Shown here in pieces: positions 41,884 to 51,209 of a stretch of DNA of 64,000 bases. Below the pieces are notes generated by a model that made no database searches, was not told the DNA's origin, and saw nothing but the letters and a program-made list of their open reading frames with translations. The translations under genes and the position numbers were made by a program. Positions within the stretch are counted from its first letter, which is position 1, and each line of letters begins with the position of its first letter. This stretch comes from JBBRZM01 sp963813635 (GTDB lineage: Bacteria > Actinomycetota > Acidimicrobiia > IMCC26256 > JBBRZM01): contig CAWEZO010000002.1 in assembly GCA_963813635.1 (NCBI GenBank), positions 558,001 to 622,000 on the forward strand. Reading direction: 5' to 3'.

Positions 41884-41956
41884 GGGGCTGTAGCTCAGGT
41901 GGTAGAGCGCTTCCATGGCATGGAAGAGGCCCGGGGTTCGAGTCCCCGCAGCTCCA
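41884..41956 (+). tRNA. tRNA-Ala(GGC)
   Basis: 73 nt cloverleaf: acceptor GGGGCTG/CAGCTCC with the G3-U70 wobble pair that marks alanine tRNAs, D-arm GCTC/GAGC, anticodon arm CTTCC-ATGGCAT-GGAAG, T-arm CGGGG-TTCGAGT-CCCCG, discriminator A. CCA is not encoded. Stands alone between leuS and the RodZ-like gene. Confidence 0.96.
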
Positions 41957-41980
41957 CGCCGTCCCCGCGACCGCGACGCG

Positions 41981-43552
41981 TCATGACGCCTGGAACACGA
42001 CGTTGTACGGAGTACCCGGCGCGACCGACATGCTGACCTGACGCCCGCCGATCGTCAGCGCGACGTTGTTCGGGTTGCCGAGGCGAAGAAACAGGTTGCC
42101 CGTGCCGTCGACGGTCTTCGTCTGGCCCGCTTGCAACGTCGCCTCGAAGACCACCGGCCCCCCGTCACCCTGGCGGACCTGCACCCAACATGAGCCCTTG
42201 GCGACCATGGTGAGCGTGAACGGCAACTGATTCACCGCGAACCGGGCGCCGCGCGCGTCGCTCGACACGGGCTCGATCGCGGCGATGGGCTGCGCGGCAA
42301 CGTTGGGCGGTGCCGCCGGCTTGGATGCCGGTGGCGTGCGGCGCGCCGGGCGCGACAGTGAGCTCGGGCCGGAGCTGCCGTTGCCGCCGCCCGACACCAA
42401 CGAACCCACGAGCATGGTGAGCAGGACCGTGGCGACGAACGCCGCCGCCCACCCGAGGCGCCCGCGCTGCGCATGCCAACCACGGCCGCGACCGTTGCCC
42501 CGGTGCTTCACGCGGGCGAACGCGGCACGGGTGGCGTCGGTGGCGCACGTCACCATCGCGACGACCGGGCCCCACACCCGTGCGCCCGGCGGCGCGGGCG
42601 CGACCGGCTCCCCGTCAGCAGGGAGCGAATCGAAGACCGGCACGTCGACGGCATCGGGCTTCGCGTCGGCTTCGGCGCCCTCGTCTTCGAGGTCTTCGAA
42701 GACGACGACCGGCGGGCGGTCACCCGCTCGCGTTTGCAGCTCGACTCGTCGACTGCTCTCGGGCCGAAGGCCCATGAAATGGGCGTACACACGCAGGTAC
42801 CCCTGCACGAACACCGGACCCCGAGGAAGCCCGTCGACGCGTCCCTCTTCGAGCGCGCAGAGATACGGCGCCGGAATCTTCGTCGCCTGCTGCACCTCGT
42901 CAACGGTCACGCCTCGGTGGATGCGCTCGGCTTGCAACGTGCGTCCGAGTGCGTGCATGTCGGAAGCGTCGATGTCGGTCAGCTCGTCGCGGGCTTCGAT
43001 TCGACCGAGCGTCTGCATCGCCCGGTCGAGCTCTTCGGGTGCGGGCGCCATCTCCGCGGGCTCGTCGGACGGAGGAGCTTCGAACCGGTCTTCTCCCTGG
43101 CCTTGTACATCGGTCTGCTCGTGGCTGTGGCCGTCGACGGCCCCGGGCGGCGGCAGAGCCGGCGCCTCCGGGCCCGGCAGGAGCTCGGCAGACGGGTCAT
43201 CACCGTCGGACGGCGGCGGACTGCCGCCCGACGTGGCTCTGGTCGTGCTCGCGCGGCGACGAGACGAGCGGCGGCCCCGCTTGATGGTGGCGCGGCGGGC
43301 CCGACGCTGTTGCCGGCGCAGCTCCTCGGCACGGTCGGCGTCGACGATGCGCACGTGCTTTTCCCAGTCGGGCCGGGCGGGTTTCGCCGGCGGTGCCGGC
43401 ACCTCTCCGTCGTCGGAGTCGCCCTCCGAGGCCTTCCCGAGCACGCCGAGCGCGTCGCGAAAGCCGCGCAGCGACCGCGACTCTTCCTGCCAGGCCTGGT
43501 GCGCATGGTTTGCCCCGGGATCGTGATACCCGGGCGGCGGGGTCCTGCTCAT
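41981..43552 (-). CDS. RodZ-like membrane protein (HTH_25 plus DUF4115)
   Basis: 523 residues, much longer than typical RodZ. A long charged, Pro-rich N-terminal region (to about residue 200) with a basic patch (RRQQRRARRATIKRGRRSSRRR). The helix-turn-helix HTH_25 follows (LGRTLQAERIHRGVTVDEV, then VFVQGYLRVYAHFMGL), a linker, one membrane helix (LGWAAAFVATVLLTMLVGSLV) and a C-terminal beta domain of DUF4115 type (CWVQVRQGDGGPVVFEATLQ, LFLRLGNPNNVALTIGG). RodZ links MreB to the cell wall in rods; mreB is not in the window, though rodA and mrdA are at the right end. Confidence 0.85.
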   Translation of the reverse strand: MSRTPPPGYHDPGANHAHQAWQEESRSLRGFRDALGVLGKASEGDSDDGEVPAPPAKPARPDWEKHVRIVDADRAEELRRQQRRARRATIKRGRRSSRRRASTTRATSGGSPPPSDGDDPSAELLPGPEAPALPPPGAVDGHSHEQTDVQGQGEDRFEAPPSDEPAEMAPAPEELDRAMQTLGRIEARDELTDIDASDMHALGRTLQAERIHRGVTVDEVQQATKIPAPYLCALEEGRVDGLPRGPVFVQGYLRVYAHFMGLRPESSRRVELQTRAGDRPPVVVFEDLEDEGAEADAKPDAVDVPVFDSLPADGEPVAPAPPGARVWGPVVAMVTCATDATRAAFARVKHRGNGRGRGWHAQRGRLGWAAAFVATVLLTMLVGSLVSGGGNGSSGPSSLSRPARRTPPASKPAAPPNVAAQPIAAIEPVSSDARGARFAVNQLPFTLTMVAKGSCWVQVRQGDGGPVVFEATLQAGQTKTVDGTGNLFLRLGNPNNVALTIGGRQVSMSVAPGTPYNVVFQAS

Positions 43553-43759
43553 TTCCGGTCTCTACCTCCTCGAACGGCGCACGAGAGCCGAAGCCTACGA
43601 CGCGCGGTGCTTCTACCCACCAACGACGTCTCCGAACAGCGCGACGTTGCCTTCTTCATGCCCAACGAAGCGGGTTCACATGCGTCGCGAATCTCGTGGG
43701 CAGCGAAGCCGCGTCGAATCGTGGCGGGCGAAGACCGCCGTTTCGATACCCTCGTCCCC

Positions 43760-44365
43760 TTGATCACCGTGATCGACTACCGAGCGGGCAACTCACCGAG
43801 CGTGATGTACGCGCTCCGCAAGCTCGGACTCCCTGCTCGCCTCGCCGCGACGACCGCGGAGGTGGCCGAGGCCGAGCGGATCATCCTCCCGGGTGTCGGT
43901 GCCGCCGGCGCGACACTCGAGTCGTTGCATGACTCGGCTCTCGTCGAACCGCTCGCGCAGCGAGTCGACGAGGGGGTGCCGTTCCTCGGCATCTGCATCG
44001 GTCTCCAGGTGCTCTTCGACCACAGCGAGGAAGGCGACACCGACGGGCTCGGGTGGCTCGGCGGTACCGTCCGGCGGTTCTCCGACGCCCGGCGTGTGCC
44101 GCAGATCGGGTGGAATCAGGTGCGATTCTTGCGCCCGCACCCGCTCGTCGCCGCCGTCCCCGACGCGAGCCACTTCTATTTCGTGAACTCGTACTACGCG
44201 GTGCCGAGCGATCCGACCGACACGCTGGGGCTCACCGAGTACGGACACGAGTTCGCGTCGATCGTCGCGCGCGGCAACATCGCGGCAACCCAGTTTCACG
44301 CGGAGAAGAGCGGCCGCGTCGGTTTGCGCCTGCTCGAGAACTTCGCCACGTGGGACGGCACCTGA
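43760..44365 (+). CDS. hisH: Imidazole glycerol phosphate synthase glutaminase subunit HisH
   Basis: Class I glutamine amidotransferase that feeds ammonia to HisF. 201 residues. The nucleophile is in LGICIGLQVLF; His and Glu of the triad are in ATQFHAEKSG; ILPGVGAAG forms the oxyanion region. The TTG at 43760 (LITVIDYRAGNS) is the preferred start; an in-frame GTG at 43721 is possible. It is joined to hisF by TGAATG. No other histidine gene lies in the window. Confidence 0.87.
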   Translation: MITVIDYRAGNSPSVMYALRKLGLPARLAATTAEVAEAERIILPGVGAAGATLESLHDSALVEPLAQRVDEGVPFLGICIGLQVLFDHSEEGDTDGLGWLGGTVRRFSDARRVPQIGWNQVRFLRPHPLVAAVPDASHFYFVNSYYAVPSDPTDTLGLTEYGHEFASIVARGNIAATQFHAEKSGRVGLRLLENFATWDGT

Positions 44366-45163
44366 ATGCTCACACGACGACTCATCGCGTGTTTCGACGT
44401 GATCGATGGCCGCGTCACCAAGGCGCAGCAGTTTCAGGACAACATCGACGTCGCGCCCGCGGCCGGCCTCGCCGAGCAGCTTTACGACGACCAGATCGAC
44501 GAGATCGTCTTCTACGACATCACTGCAAGCGCCGAGAAGCGCAAGATCGATCTCGACACGGTGCGAAGCGTCGCGCAACACGTATTCGTACCGTTCACGG
44601 TCGGCGGCGGGATCCGTTCGGTCGATGACATGTTCGACGTGCTCAAGGCGGGAGCCGAGAAGATCTCCGTCGACTCGATGGCCGTGCGTGAGCCCGACAT
44701 CATCCGGGCGGGAGCGCTCGCGTTCGGCCGCCAGTGCATCGTGCTCAGCACCCAGGTCAAACGGGTGGGTGTCCGGGACGGCATTCCGAGCGGCTACGAG
44801 GTCTTCATCGACGGGGCCCGGGTTGCGACCGGCCTCGACGCGCTCGAGTGGGTTCGGCGGGGTGAAGCGCTCGGCGCGGGCGAGATCGTGGTCAACAGCA
44901 TCGACCGTGACGGCACGGCGTCGGGCTACGACCTCGACATTACCCGCGCCGTCGCCGACGCGGTCAACGTGCCGGTGATCGCGTCCGGTGGCGCCGGCAC
45001 TGTCGAGCACATCGCCGCCGGCCTGACTGAGGGCGGCGCGTCGGCGGCGATCATCAGCTCGATCCTGTATTCGCCGCGCTTCGATCGCAACATCGGCGTG
45101 CGTGAGTTGAAAGACGGTCTGATCGCCCGGGGCGTGCCCATGCGGCCGTGGCTCGACGCCTGA
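44366..45163 (+). CDS. hisF: HisF-like cyclase subunit with D130Q change
   Basis: TIM-barrel partner of HisH, 265 residues. Numbering matches Thermotoga HisF: Arg5, Asp11 (ACFDV), Lys19, Lys99 and Glu167 are conserved, as are GGGIRSV and VIASGGAGTVEHIA. At position 130, where the second catalytic Asp is expected, the sequence reads CIVLSTQVKR with Gln. Residue 103 is Asp rather than Asn. The overall sequence resembles the deltaproteobacterial HisF type (FYDITASAEKR). Cyclase activity is uncertain; it could be a divergent but active enzyme, a different HisHF reaction, or a sequencing error, though a three-base local change makes simple error less likely. Confidence 0.82.
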   Translation: MLTRRLIACFDVIDGRVTKAQQFQDNIDVAPAAGLAEQLYDDQIDEIVFYDITASAEKRKIDLDTVRSVAQHVFVPFTVGGGIRSVDDMFDVLKAGAEKISVDSMAVREPDIIRAGALAFGRQCIVLSTQVKRVGVRDGIPSGYEVFIDGARVATGLDALEWVRRGEALGAGEIVVNSIDRDGTASGYDLDITRAVADAVNVPVIASGGAGTVEHIAAGLTEGGASAAIISSILYSPRFDRNIGVRELKDGLIARGVPMRPWLDA

Positions 45164-45181
45164 AGCCAGGCGCGCGAGCGC

Positions 45182-45571
45182 TTACGCCCTGCCCGACGCC
45201 GTGACGCGCGGTCGAGTCCAGGCGACGCGTGGCGCGTCGGCCCAGAGCTTGTCGAGGTCGTAGAACGCGCGCGTATCCTTGAGGAAGACGTGCACGATGA
45301 CATCTCCGTAGTCGAGCAGCACCCACGACGCGTCGTCGAGCCCCTCCACGCTGCGCGGCACGATATGCGCGTCGCGCTTCAGCACGTGCTCGATCTCGTC
45401 GACCACCGTGCGAACCTGCCGCGTATTGGTCGCGCTCGTGAGCACGAACAGATCGGTGATACCGATGATGTCGCCCACGTCGAGGACGACGGTGTCGTGC
45501 GCGTTCTTCGCGTCTGCTGCGACTGCGGCAGTGATGGCTCGGTGGTTGGCGTCCGTGGGTGAACTCCTCAA
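45182..45571 (-). CDS. rsfS: Ribosomal silencing factor RsfS
   Basis: Binds ribosomal protein L14 and blocks subunit joining under starvation. About 129 residues, with DTVVLDVGDIIGITDLFVLTSA, NTRQVRTVVDEIEHVLK and SWVLLDYGDVIVHVFLKDTR. The start is uncertain: the first in-frame start is TTG at 45571, but a GAGGAG ribosome-site-like run lies just inside it. It follows nadD, its usual partner. Confidence 0.92.
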   Translation of the reverse strand: MRSSPTDANHRAITAAVAADAKNAHDTVVLDVGDIIGITDLFVLTSATNTRQVRTVVDEIEHVLKRDAHIVPRSVEGLDDASWVLLDYGDVIVHVFLKDTRAFYDLDKLWADAPRVAWTRPRVTASGRA

Positions 45572-45700
45572 CTCGGGAAACGTCGGCCCGACCGCGCCAC
45601 GACGCGCGCCGACGCACGCACCGCGGGAGATTCGGGAAACACAGAACGGGGAGCGACACGACCGGCTCGGCTCGTCAAGTCGTCGGCCACCGGGTCGTCA

Positions 45701-46307
45701 TCACCCGTCAGTGTAGAGGCCGCGCGCGCGAATGCTGTCAATGACCGCGGCAGGAACGAGGCCGTCGATCGGGCGCCCGCGCGAGCCGGTCCCGGATATC
45801 GGAGGACGAGATGTCGAGTCGCGGCACGGAGACCCGTTCGACGACCCAGCCCGCTCCGGGAGGGCTCGCGTGCCGATCCCCGGCTCGCTCGATCACGACA
45901 ATGGTGGCGAGCCGGCGCGTCTCATCGAGGCGGCGCCAGGTCTCCATGTTGGCGACGGCATCCGCGCCCAGGAGGAGATACAGGACACGTTGCGGTGCCA
46001 CGCTCGCCTCCAACGTGTCGGCAGTCACCGATGGTGCGTCGCGCTCGACCTCGATCGGTGAGGCCTCGAGTCCCTCGACGCCCGCGACCGCCTCTTGCAC
46101 CAACGCGAGGCGATCAGCCGCGGGCGCGACGACGGCGCCCCGCTTCTGCCAGGGGTCACCGGCGACAACCAGCAGGACCCGATCGAGCGAGAGCGTCGTC
46201 CGACATTCGGCGGCGGCAGCAAGGTGGCCGTTGTGCACCGGGTCGAAGGTGCCACCGAGGATCCCGACGCGCTCGGGTGGCGCCTCGGCAACGTGATCGG
46301 CGGCCAT
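45701..46307 (-). CDS. nadD: Nicotinate-nucleotide adenylyltransferase, one frameshift
   Basis: Makes nicotinate adenine dinucleotide in NAD synthesis. N-terminal GGTFDPVHNGHLAAAAE holds the T/HxGH nucleotide motif; the C-terminal signature is ISSSDIRDRLA. A frame change near 45788 joins to GRPIDGLVPAAVIDSIRARG and a stop at 45701, the normal end of the family; read without the change the protein ends early at 45738. One extra base overall. Confidence 0.92.
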
Positions 46308-46394
46308 CGCCGGAGTCTACGAGCGCGCCCTCGGCGGGCTCGACGTTCATATTCGAGAAACACTCCCGAAGCACGTTGCACCTACGCTCACCCC

Positions 46395-47075
46395 ATGGCA
46401 CTCGACGAGCCGCCGCACGATGCGACGGCGCATGTCCTCGTCCGCGTCTGGTTGCCCGACCGGCCCGGCGCTCTCGGTCTCGTCGCCTCGCGCATCGGCG
46501 CGGCACGCGGCGACATCATGGGCATCGACGTGCTCGAGCAGAGCGACAGGATCGCGGTCGACGAGTTCGCGGTGAACCTGCCCGACATCGAGCTCGTGCC
46601 GATGCTCGTGCGTGAGATCGAAGAGGTCGACGGCGCGTCGGTCGAGGAAGTACGGGTCGTGGGCAACTTCCCCGACCCGCGCCTCGACGCGCTCGAGTCC
46701 GCGAGCCGGTTGTGCGAGGCGACCAGCCCCGTCGCCCTGCAGACCTCGCTGGTCAACGACACGCGCGACGAGTTCCTCGCCGACTGGGCTGCGCTCGTGT
46801 GCGGCGAGAACGTGCTCGCGTCGGCCGGCGACGAGCCCTCGGCGGCGGCGCTGAGCGCGCTGAGCGCGGGCACGACCGCGTCGGCACACGTGTCGGCCGG
46901 CCGGAGCGGCCCCGACGATCTCGCCGTGGCCGCGCTCCCGGCCATGCATGCGACGCTCCTGCTCGGCCGCTCCGGTCACCCGTTTCGCCGCCGGGAGCGC
47001 GCACAGCTGCTCGCGCTGGTACGGATCGCCGATCGCGCGTCCCAGCTGTTGGACGCGTCGCTCACCGCCGGCTGA
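46395..47075 (+). CDS. ACT-domain protein with a GAF-like C-terminal part
   Basis: 226 residues. An N-terminal ACT domain (VRVWLPDRPGALGLVASRIGA) of the small-molecule-binding type found in amino-acid enzymes and regulators is followed by a region that looks like a degenerate GAF domain (PAMHATLLLGRSGHPFRRRE). No enzyme domain. The start at the ATG 46395 gives the ACT domain at once. Function unknown; a ligand-sensing regulator is possible. It is divergent from nadD. Confidence 0.75.
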   Translation: MALDEPPHDATAHVLVRVWLPDRPGALGLVASRIGAARGDIMGIDVLEQSDRIAVDEFAVNLPDIELVPMLVREIEEVDGASVEEVRVVGNFPDPRLDALESASRLCEATSPVALQTSLVNDTRDEFLADWAALVCGENVLASAGDEPSAAALSALSAGTTASAHVSAGRSGPDDLAVAALPAMHATLLLGRSGHPFRRRERAQLLALVRIADRASQLLDASLTAG

Positions 47076-47100
47076 TCAGCCGCCGGCCTCGCTCTCCGCA

Positions 47101-47224
47101 AACTGGTACGCGTTTGCTCAAGGAAAACTTGAGTGATCGCGGACCGGTTCGATCGGTTGGACGGAACTGGTACGCGTTTGCTCAAGGAAGACTTGAGTGA
47201 TCGCGGACCGGTTCGATCGGTTGG
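47101..47224. repeat. 60-bp element present twice in tandem
   Basis: Copies at 47101-47160 and 47165-47224, separated by ACGG, with one mismatch (loop GAAAA against GAAGA). Each contains the hairpin CTCAAG-loop-CTTGAG and then ATCGCGGACCGG. They fill the gap between two convergent genes. The mismatch lies in the hairpin loop while both arms are unchanged. Confidence 0.93.
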
Positions 47225-47331
47225 TCGAATTCCCCGTCGCCGCCGCGCTCGAGATTCGTGCCAACGTGCCGCGGTTCGATAGTCGCCGCGCGCTTGGATC
47301 AACTTGCGCTGCGAAGATCTTGTGCAGAGGG

Positions 47332-48861
47332 TCAGCCGTCGACGATGGCGGTGACGAACTGCTCGAGCTGGCGGAGGTTGCGGCACTCGTGCACCCCGTC
47401 GCAGAACACGCCGTACTCGGACACGATCGAGTCGCCGGTGTCCCAGTAGCCGATCGGTTCGGGGTTGAGCCAGTACAGATGGCGCGCCCGCTTGCCCAAC
47501 TCGTCGAGCACCCACGCTTGGGCCGCGTGATAGTTGTTGCGCGCGTCGCCGAGCAGGATCACCGACGTCTTGTGCGTGATCTCCAGCAGATGGCGGTCGT
47601 GGAACACCTCGAACGTGTGCCCGTAGTCGGAATGCCCGTCGACCCACACGACGTCGGCCTCGGTGTTGACGCGCTGGATCGCCTCGGCGATGTCGTCGGA
47701 CTCCTGAAAGAAACGCGTGACCTCGTCGACCCCGTCGATGAACACCCACGACCGCACCTTCGAGAACTGGCTCGCCATCGCGTACACGAACTGCAAGGTG
47801 AAGCGGGCGAAGCTCGCGACCGATCCGGAGATGTCGGCCACCACCATGATCTCGGGCTTCGACGGCTTCGGATGACGGAACTTCGGCTCCGCCGGCACAC
47901 CGCCGTACGACAGGGAGTGACGCACAGTCGAGCGGAAGTCGAGCGCACCCCGGTTGCGGCGACGCCGCCGCTGCGCCAGCCGAGCGGCGAGCGCGCGCGT
48001 CAACGGGTAGATGGCCCGTTGGAGCGCCTGCATCTCCTCGCGTGACGTGTGCATGAAGTCGACGTCTTCGGGCAACGGCTTGCGCAGCGTGCGCGCCATC
48101 GCCTCGACGCCGCGGTCTGCGACGAGGCGCCGGCGAATCTCCGCTTCCACGATGTCGCGCAGCTCGCGCAATCGCGCCTCGAACTCCTCCTGCTGCAACC
48201 GGTCGGCAAGCACGTCGCCGGCCATCTGCTCCGGCCGTTCCTCGCGGGCGCGGCCCATCATGCGGGCGGTGAGCGCTTCGAAGTCGAGCTGCCGCAGGGT
48301 GCGGTACAGGTAGTAGGTGCCGCCGACGGGCCGGCCCGGCTCCATCCCGGCGAAGCGGCTCACCGCCATCGCCGCGAGCGCGCGGAATTGCTCGCGGTTC
48401 ATCGTCATCAACGCGTCGAGCAGCATCTGGGCCAGGTCCTCGGGCGACACGTCGCCCATGGCGCCGCCGCCCTCGGGGGGCGGCTGCATCGCATCGGCAT
48501 CCGCATCCGCATCCGAGAGCTCGCCGCTCAGCTCGTCGTCCGCGACACCCGCCGCGTAGAACGAGAAGTACACGTCGAACACGGTGTCGAACGCCGGCCG
48601 ATGCTGATGATGCTTCACGAGCGTCGCGCCGAGCGCGGACTTGAACGTGTCGCGATCGCCGAGATCGATGTGCTCGATGGCGCGCATCGCGTCGAGGTTC
48701 TCGGTCATCGACACCGGGAGACCCGCAGCCCGCAGCTCGTGCACGAATCCCTGGAGCACGTCGAGCATCGACGGATCGGTACCCAGCCCGTCACGCACGC
48801 TGTCGCGCTCGCCGAGTCGGGCGACCGCGTCGGTGAGCTTCGCGGCGTTGAACGGCGGCAT
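47332..48861 (-). CDS. VWA-domain protein, CoxE-like
   Basis: 509 residues from the ATG at 48861. An N-terminal helical region, an acidic repeat-like patch (DADADADAM), and a C-terminal von Willebrand A domain with the metal site DISGSVAS (DxSxS) after EIMVVA. Partner of the MoxR-type ATPase encoded 14 bases upstream on the same strand. Such pairs act as chaperones that insert metals or mature enzyme complexes (CoxD/CoxE, MoxR/VWA). No client enzyme is in the window. Confidence 0.85.
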   Translation of the reverse strand: MPPFNAAKLTDAVARLGERDSVRDGLGTDPSMLDVLQGFVHELRAAGLPVSMTENLDAMRAIEHIDLGDRDTFKSALGATLVKHHQHRPAFDTVFDVYFSFYAAGVADDELSGELSDADADADAMQPPPEGGGAMGDVSPEDLAQMLLDALMTMNREQFRALAAMAVSRFAGMEPGRPVGGTYYLYRTLRQLDFEALTARMMGRAREERPEQMAGDVLADRLQQEEFEARLRELRDIVEAEIRRRLVADRGVEAMARTLRKPLPEDVDFMHTSREEMQALQRAIYPLTRALAARLAQRRRRRNRGALDFRSTVRHSLSYGGVPAEPKFRHPKPSKPEIMVVADISGSVASFARFTLQFVYAMASQFSKVRSWVFIDGVDEVTRFFQESDDIAEAIQRVNTEADVVWVDGHSDYGHTFEVFHDRHLLEITHKTSVILLGDARNNYHAAQAWVLDELGKRARHLYWLNPEPIGYWDTGDSIVSEYGVFCDGVHECRNLRQLEQFVTAIVDG

Positions 48862-48875
48862 CGTCCGCGCCCGCC

Positions 48876-49775
48876 TCAGCGCGGTCGCGCGGCCGTGGGA
48901 AGCGCGCCGCCGTCGACCTGGAGCTCCTTGCGCGCCTTCACGATGTCGGACTGGTACTTCAGCAACACGTGCAGCGTCTCGCCGATCACTTGGGGATCGA
49001 TGTCGTGCTTGCCGAGGTACAGCAGCGTGCGGGCCCAGTCGATCGTCTCGGAGATCGACGGCGACTTCTTCAGATCGAGCTGGCGGATCGAACGCACCAC
49101 ACGCGCCACCTGCTCCGCGAGCTCCTCGTCGATCTCGGGCACGCGCACGCGCACGATGTCCTTCTCGCGCTCGAGGTCGGGGTAGTCGACATGCAAGTAG
49201 AGGCACCGCCGCTTCAGCGCTTCGGAGAGCTCGCGGGTGTTGTTCGACGTGAGCACGACGATCGGCCGCTGCTTGCCCTGGATCGTGCCGAGCTCGGGGA
49301 TCGACACCTGGAAGTCGGACAACACCTCGAGCAGCAACGCCTCGGTCTCCATCTCCACCCGGTCGACCTCGTCGATGAGCAGCACGACCGGCTCCTCGGC
49401 CCTGATCGCCTCCAGCAGCGGCCGGGTGAGCAGGAACGACTCCGAGAAGATGTCCTGCTCGACCTCGGCCCAGTCGGACTCGTGCTCGCGGTCGGCTTGG
49501 ATGCGCAGCAGCTGCTTCTTGTAGTTCCACTCGTAGAGGGCCTTCGACTCGTCGAGCCCCTCGTAGCACTGGAGGCGAATGAGACGCGAGCCCGTGGTCT
49601 CGGCGATCGCTTTCGCCAGCTCGGTCTTGCCGACCCCGGCCGGTCCCTCGACCAACACCGGCTTCTCGAGCCGGTCGGCCAGATACACCACACCCGCGAT
49701 GCTGGTGTCGGCCAGGTAGTCGGCCTCACGCAGACGCGCGACGACATCGGCCACCGAATCGAAACGATCCGCCAT
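48876..49775 (-). CDS. MoxR-family AAA+ ATPase
   Basis: 299 residues from the ATG at 49775. Walker A GPAGVGKTELAKA, Walker B VVLLIDEVDR, sensor 1 VVLTSNNTRELSEALKRRCL with the arginine finger. Intact. It overlaps the proA stop and precedes the VWA gene, so the two are probably translated together. Confidence 0.93.
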   Translation of the reverse strand: MADRFDSVADVVARLREADYLADTSIAGVVYLADRLEKPVLVEGPAGVGKTELAKAIAETTGSRLIRLQCYEGLDESKALYEWNYKKQLLRIQADREHESDWAEVEQDIFSESFLLTRPLLEAIRAEEPVVLLIDEVDRVEMETEALLLEVLSDFQVSIPELGTIQGKQRPIVVLTSNNTRELSEALKRRCLYLHVDYPDLEREKDIVRVRVPEIDEELAEQVARVVRSIRQLDLKKSPSISETIDWARTLLYLGKHDIDPQVIGETLHVLLKYQSDIVKARKELQVDGGALPTAARPR

Positions 49776-51044
49776 TACTCGACCACCTGACCGTCGCCCC
49801 ACACGACGTACTTGTAGGTGGTGAGCTCGCGCAGACCCATCGGGCCGCGCGCGTGGAGCTTCTGGGTGGAGATGCCGATCTCGGCGCCGAAGCCGAACCG
49901 CTCACCATCGGTGAACCGTGTCGATGCATTGACCATCACGACGGCCGCGTCGACCTCGTGTGTGAACCGGCGGGCCGCGTCGAGATCACAGGTGAGGATC
50001 GCCTCGGTGTGGCCGCTCGAGAACTGATTGACGAAGTCGATGGCATCATCGAGTGAGGGTACGATGGCGACGGTCATCTTCAACGACAGGAACTCCTGCG
50101 CGAAATCTGCGTTGGTGGCGAGCCCCATCGACGGCACGAGGGCGCGGCTCGCGTCGTCGCCGAGCAGCTCCACGCCGTTGTCGACGAGGGCTGTGCACAC
50201 CCGTGGGAGGAATGCGTCGGCGACGGCGGCGTGCACCACGAGCGACTCCGACGAGTTGCACACGCTCGGCCGCTGCACCTTCGAGTTGACCGCGATGTCG
50301 ATCGCTTCATCGAGATCCGCGTACTCGTCGACGTAGACGTGGCAGTTGCCGTCACCGTCGATGATGACCGGCACCGTCGCGTGGTCGCGGATGGACTGGA
50401 TCAAGGCCGGGCCGCCGCGCGGGATCAGGCAGTCGACCGAATCGGTCAACTGCATCAGCGCGACCCGCGGCTTCGTGCGACACGTCGTCGACGAGGAGCA
50501 CGCTGTCGGCCGGCAGCCCGACCTTGGCGAGCGCCATGCGCAACACGTCGGCGATCGCCACATTGGAATGCAGCGCGCTGCCCGAACCTCTGAGCAACAC
50601 CGCGTTGCCGGACTTCACGCAGATCCCGGCCGCGTCGCTGGTCACGTTGGGCCGGTTCTCGTAGATGATCGCCACCACACCGAGGGGCACGCGCACACGC
50701 TGGATCTCGAGGCCGCTCGGTGGGGTCCAGCCGTCGAGGATCTCACCGACCGGGTCGAGCAGGGCCGTGACGCTGCGGAGGCCGTCGGCCATGCCCTCGA
50801 TGCGAGCCTCGTCGAGACGCAGGCGGTCGAGTGGGCCGCGCTCCATGCCCGCGGCTCTCGCCGCCTCGACATCGGTCTGGTTGGCCCGCAGGATCTCGGA
50901 CGTGCGCTCGACGAGCAGGTCGGCGGCCATGACGAGCGCCGCGTCCTTCTCCACCGTGGACGCGCGTGCAAGGTGCCGGGAGGCGACACGCGCCCGCCGT
51001 CCGAGCTCGGCGACCGCGGCGAACGGCTCGGCGGGTGCAGGCAT
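49775..51044 (-). CDS. proA: Gamma-glutamyl phosphate reductase, one frameshift
   Basis: Second step of proline synthesis, NADPH-dependent reduction of glutamyl phosphate. About 423 codons. Motifs: PLGVVAIIYENRPNVTSDAA, LLRGSGSALHSN, the active-site Cys in VQRPSVCNSSESLVV, and FGAEIGISTQKLHARGPMGL. The frame changes near 50475; one extra base. proB, which makes the substrate, is 3 kb away beyond an amidohydrolase. Confidence 0.94.
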
Positions 51045-51209
51045 GTTTCGAGTCTAAACGGTGGCTCCTCGTGACCTCTGAGCCGTTTCGTGCGTGAGCC
51101 GAGGCCGCCGGCACCGTCGCGTTGCTGCCGGACGTACGGCCCTGCGAAGATCGCGACCCCGCGAGATTTCGCCCGGATCGCGCCGGCCGCTGACAACAGA
51201 AGGAACTTG

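Noticed and set aside
46948..47200. Two frames ending in NWYAFAQG-type peptides at 47.1 kb
   Set aside because: They arise only because the repeat carries the same stop in two frames; neither has an independent start or domain.
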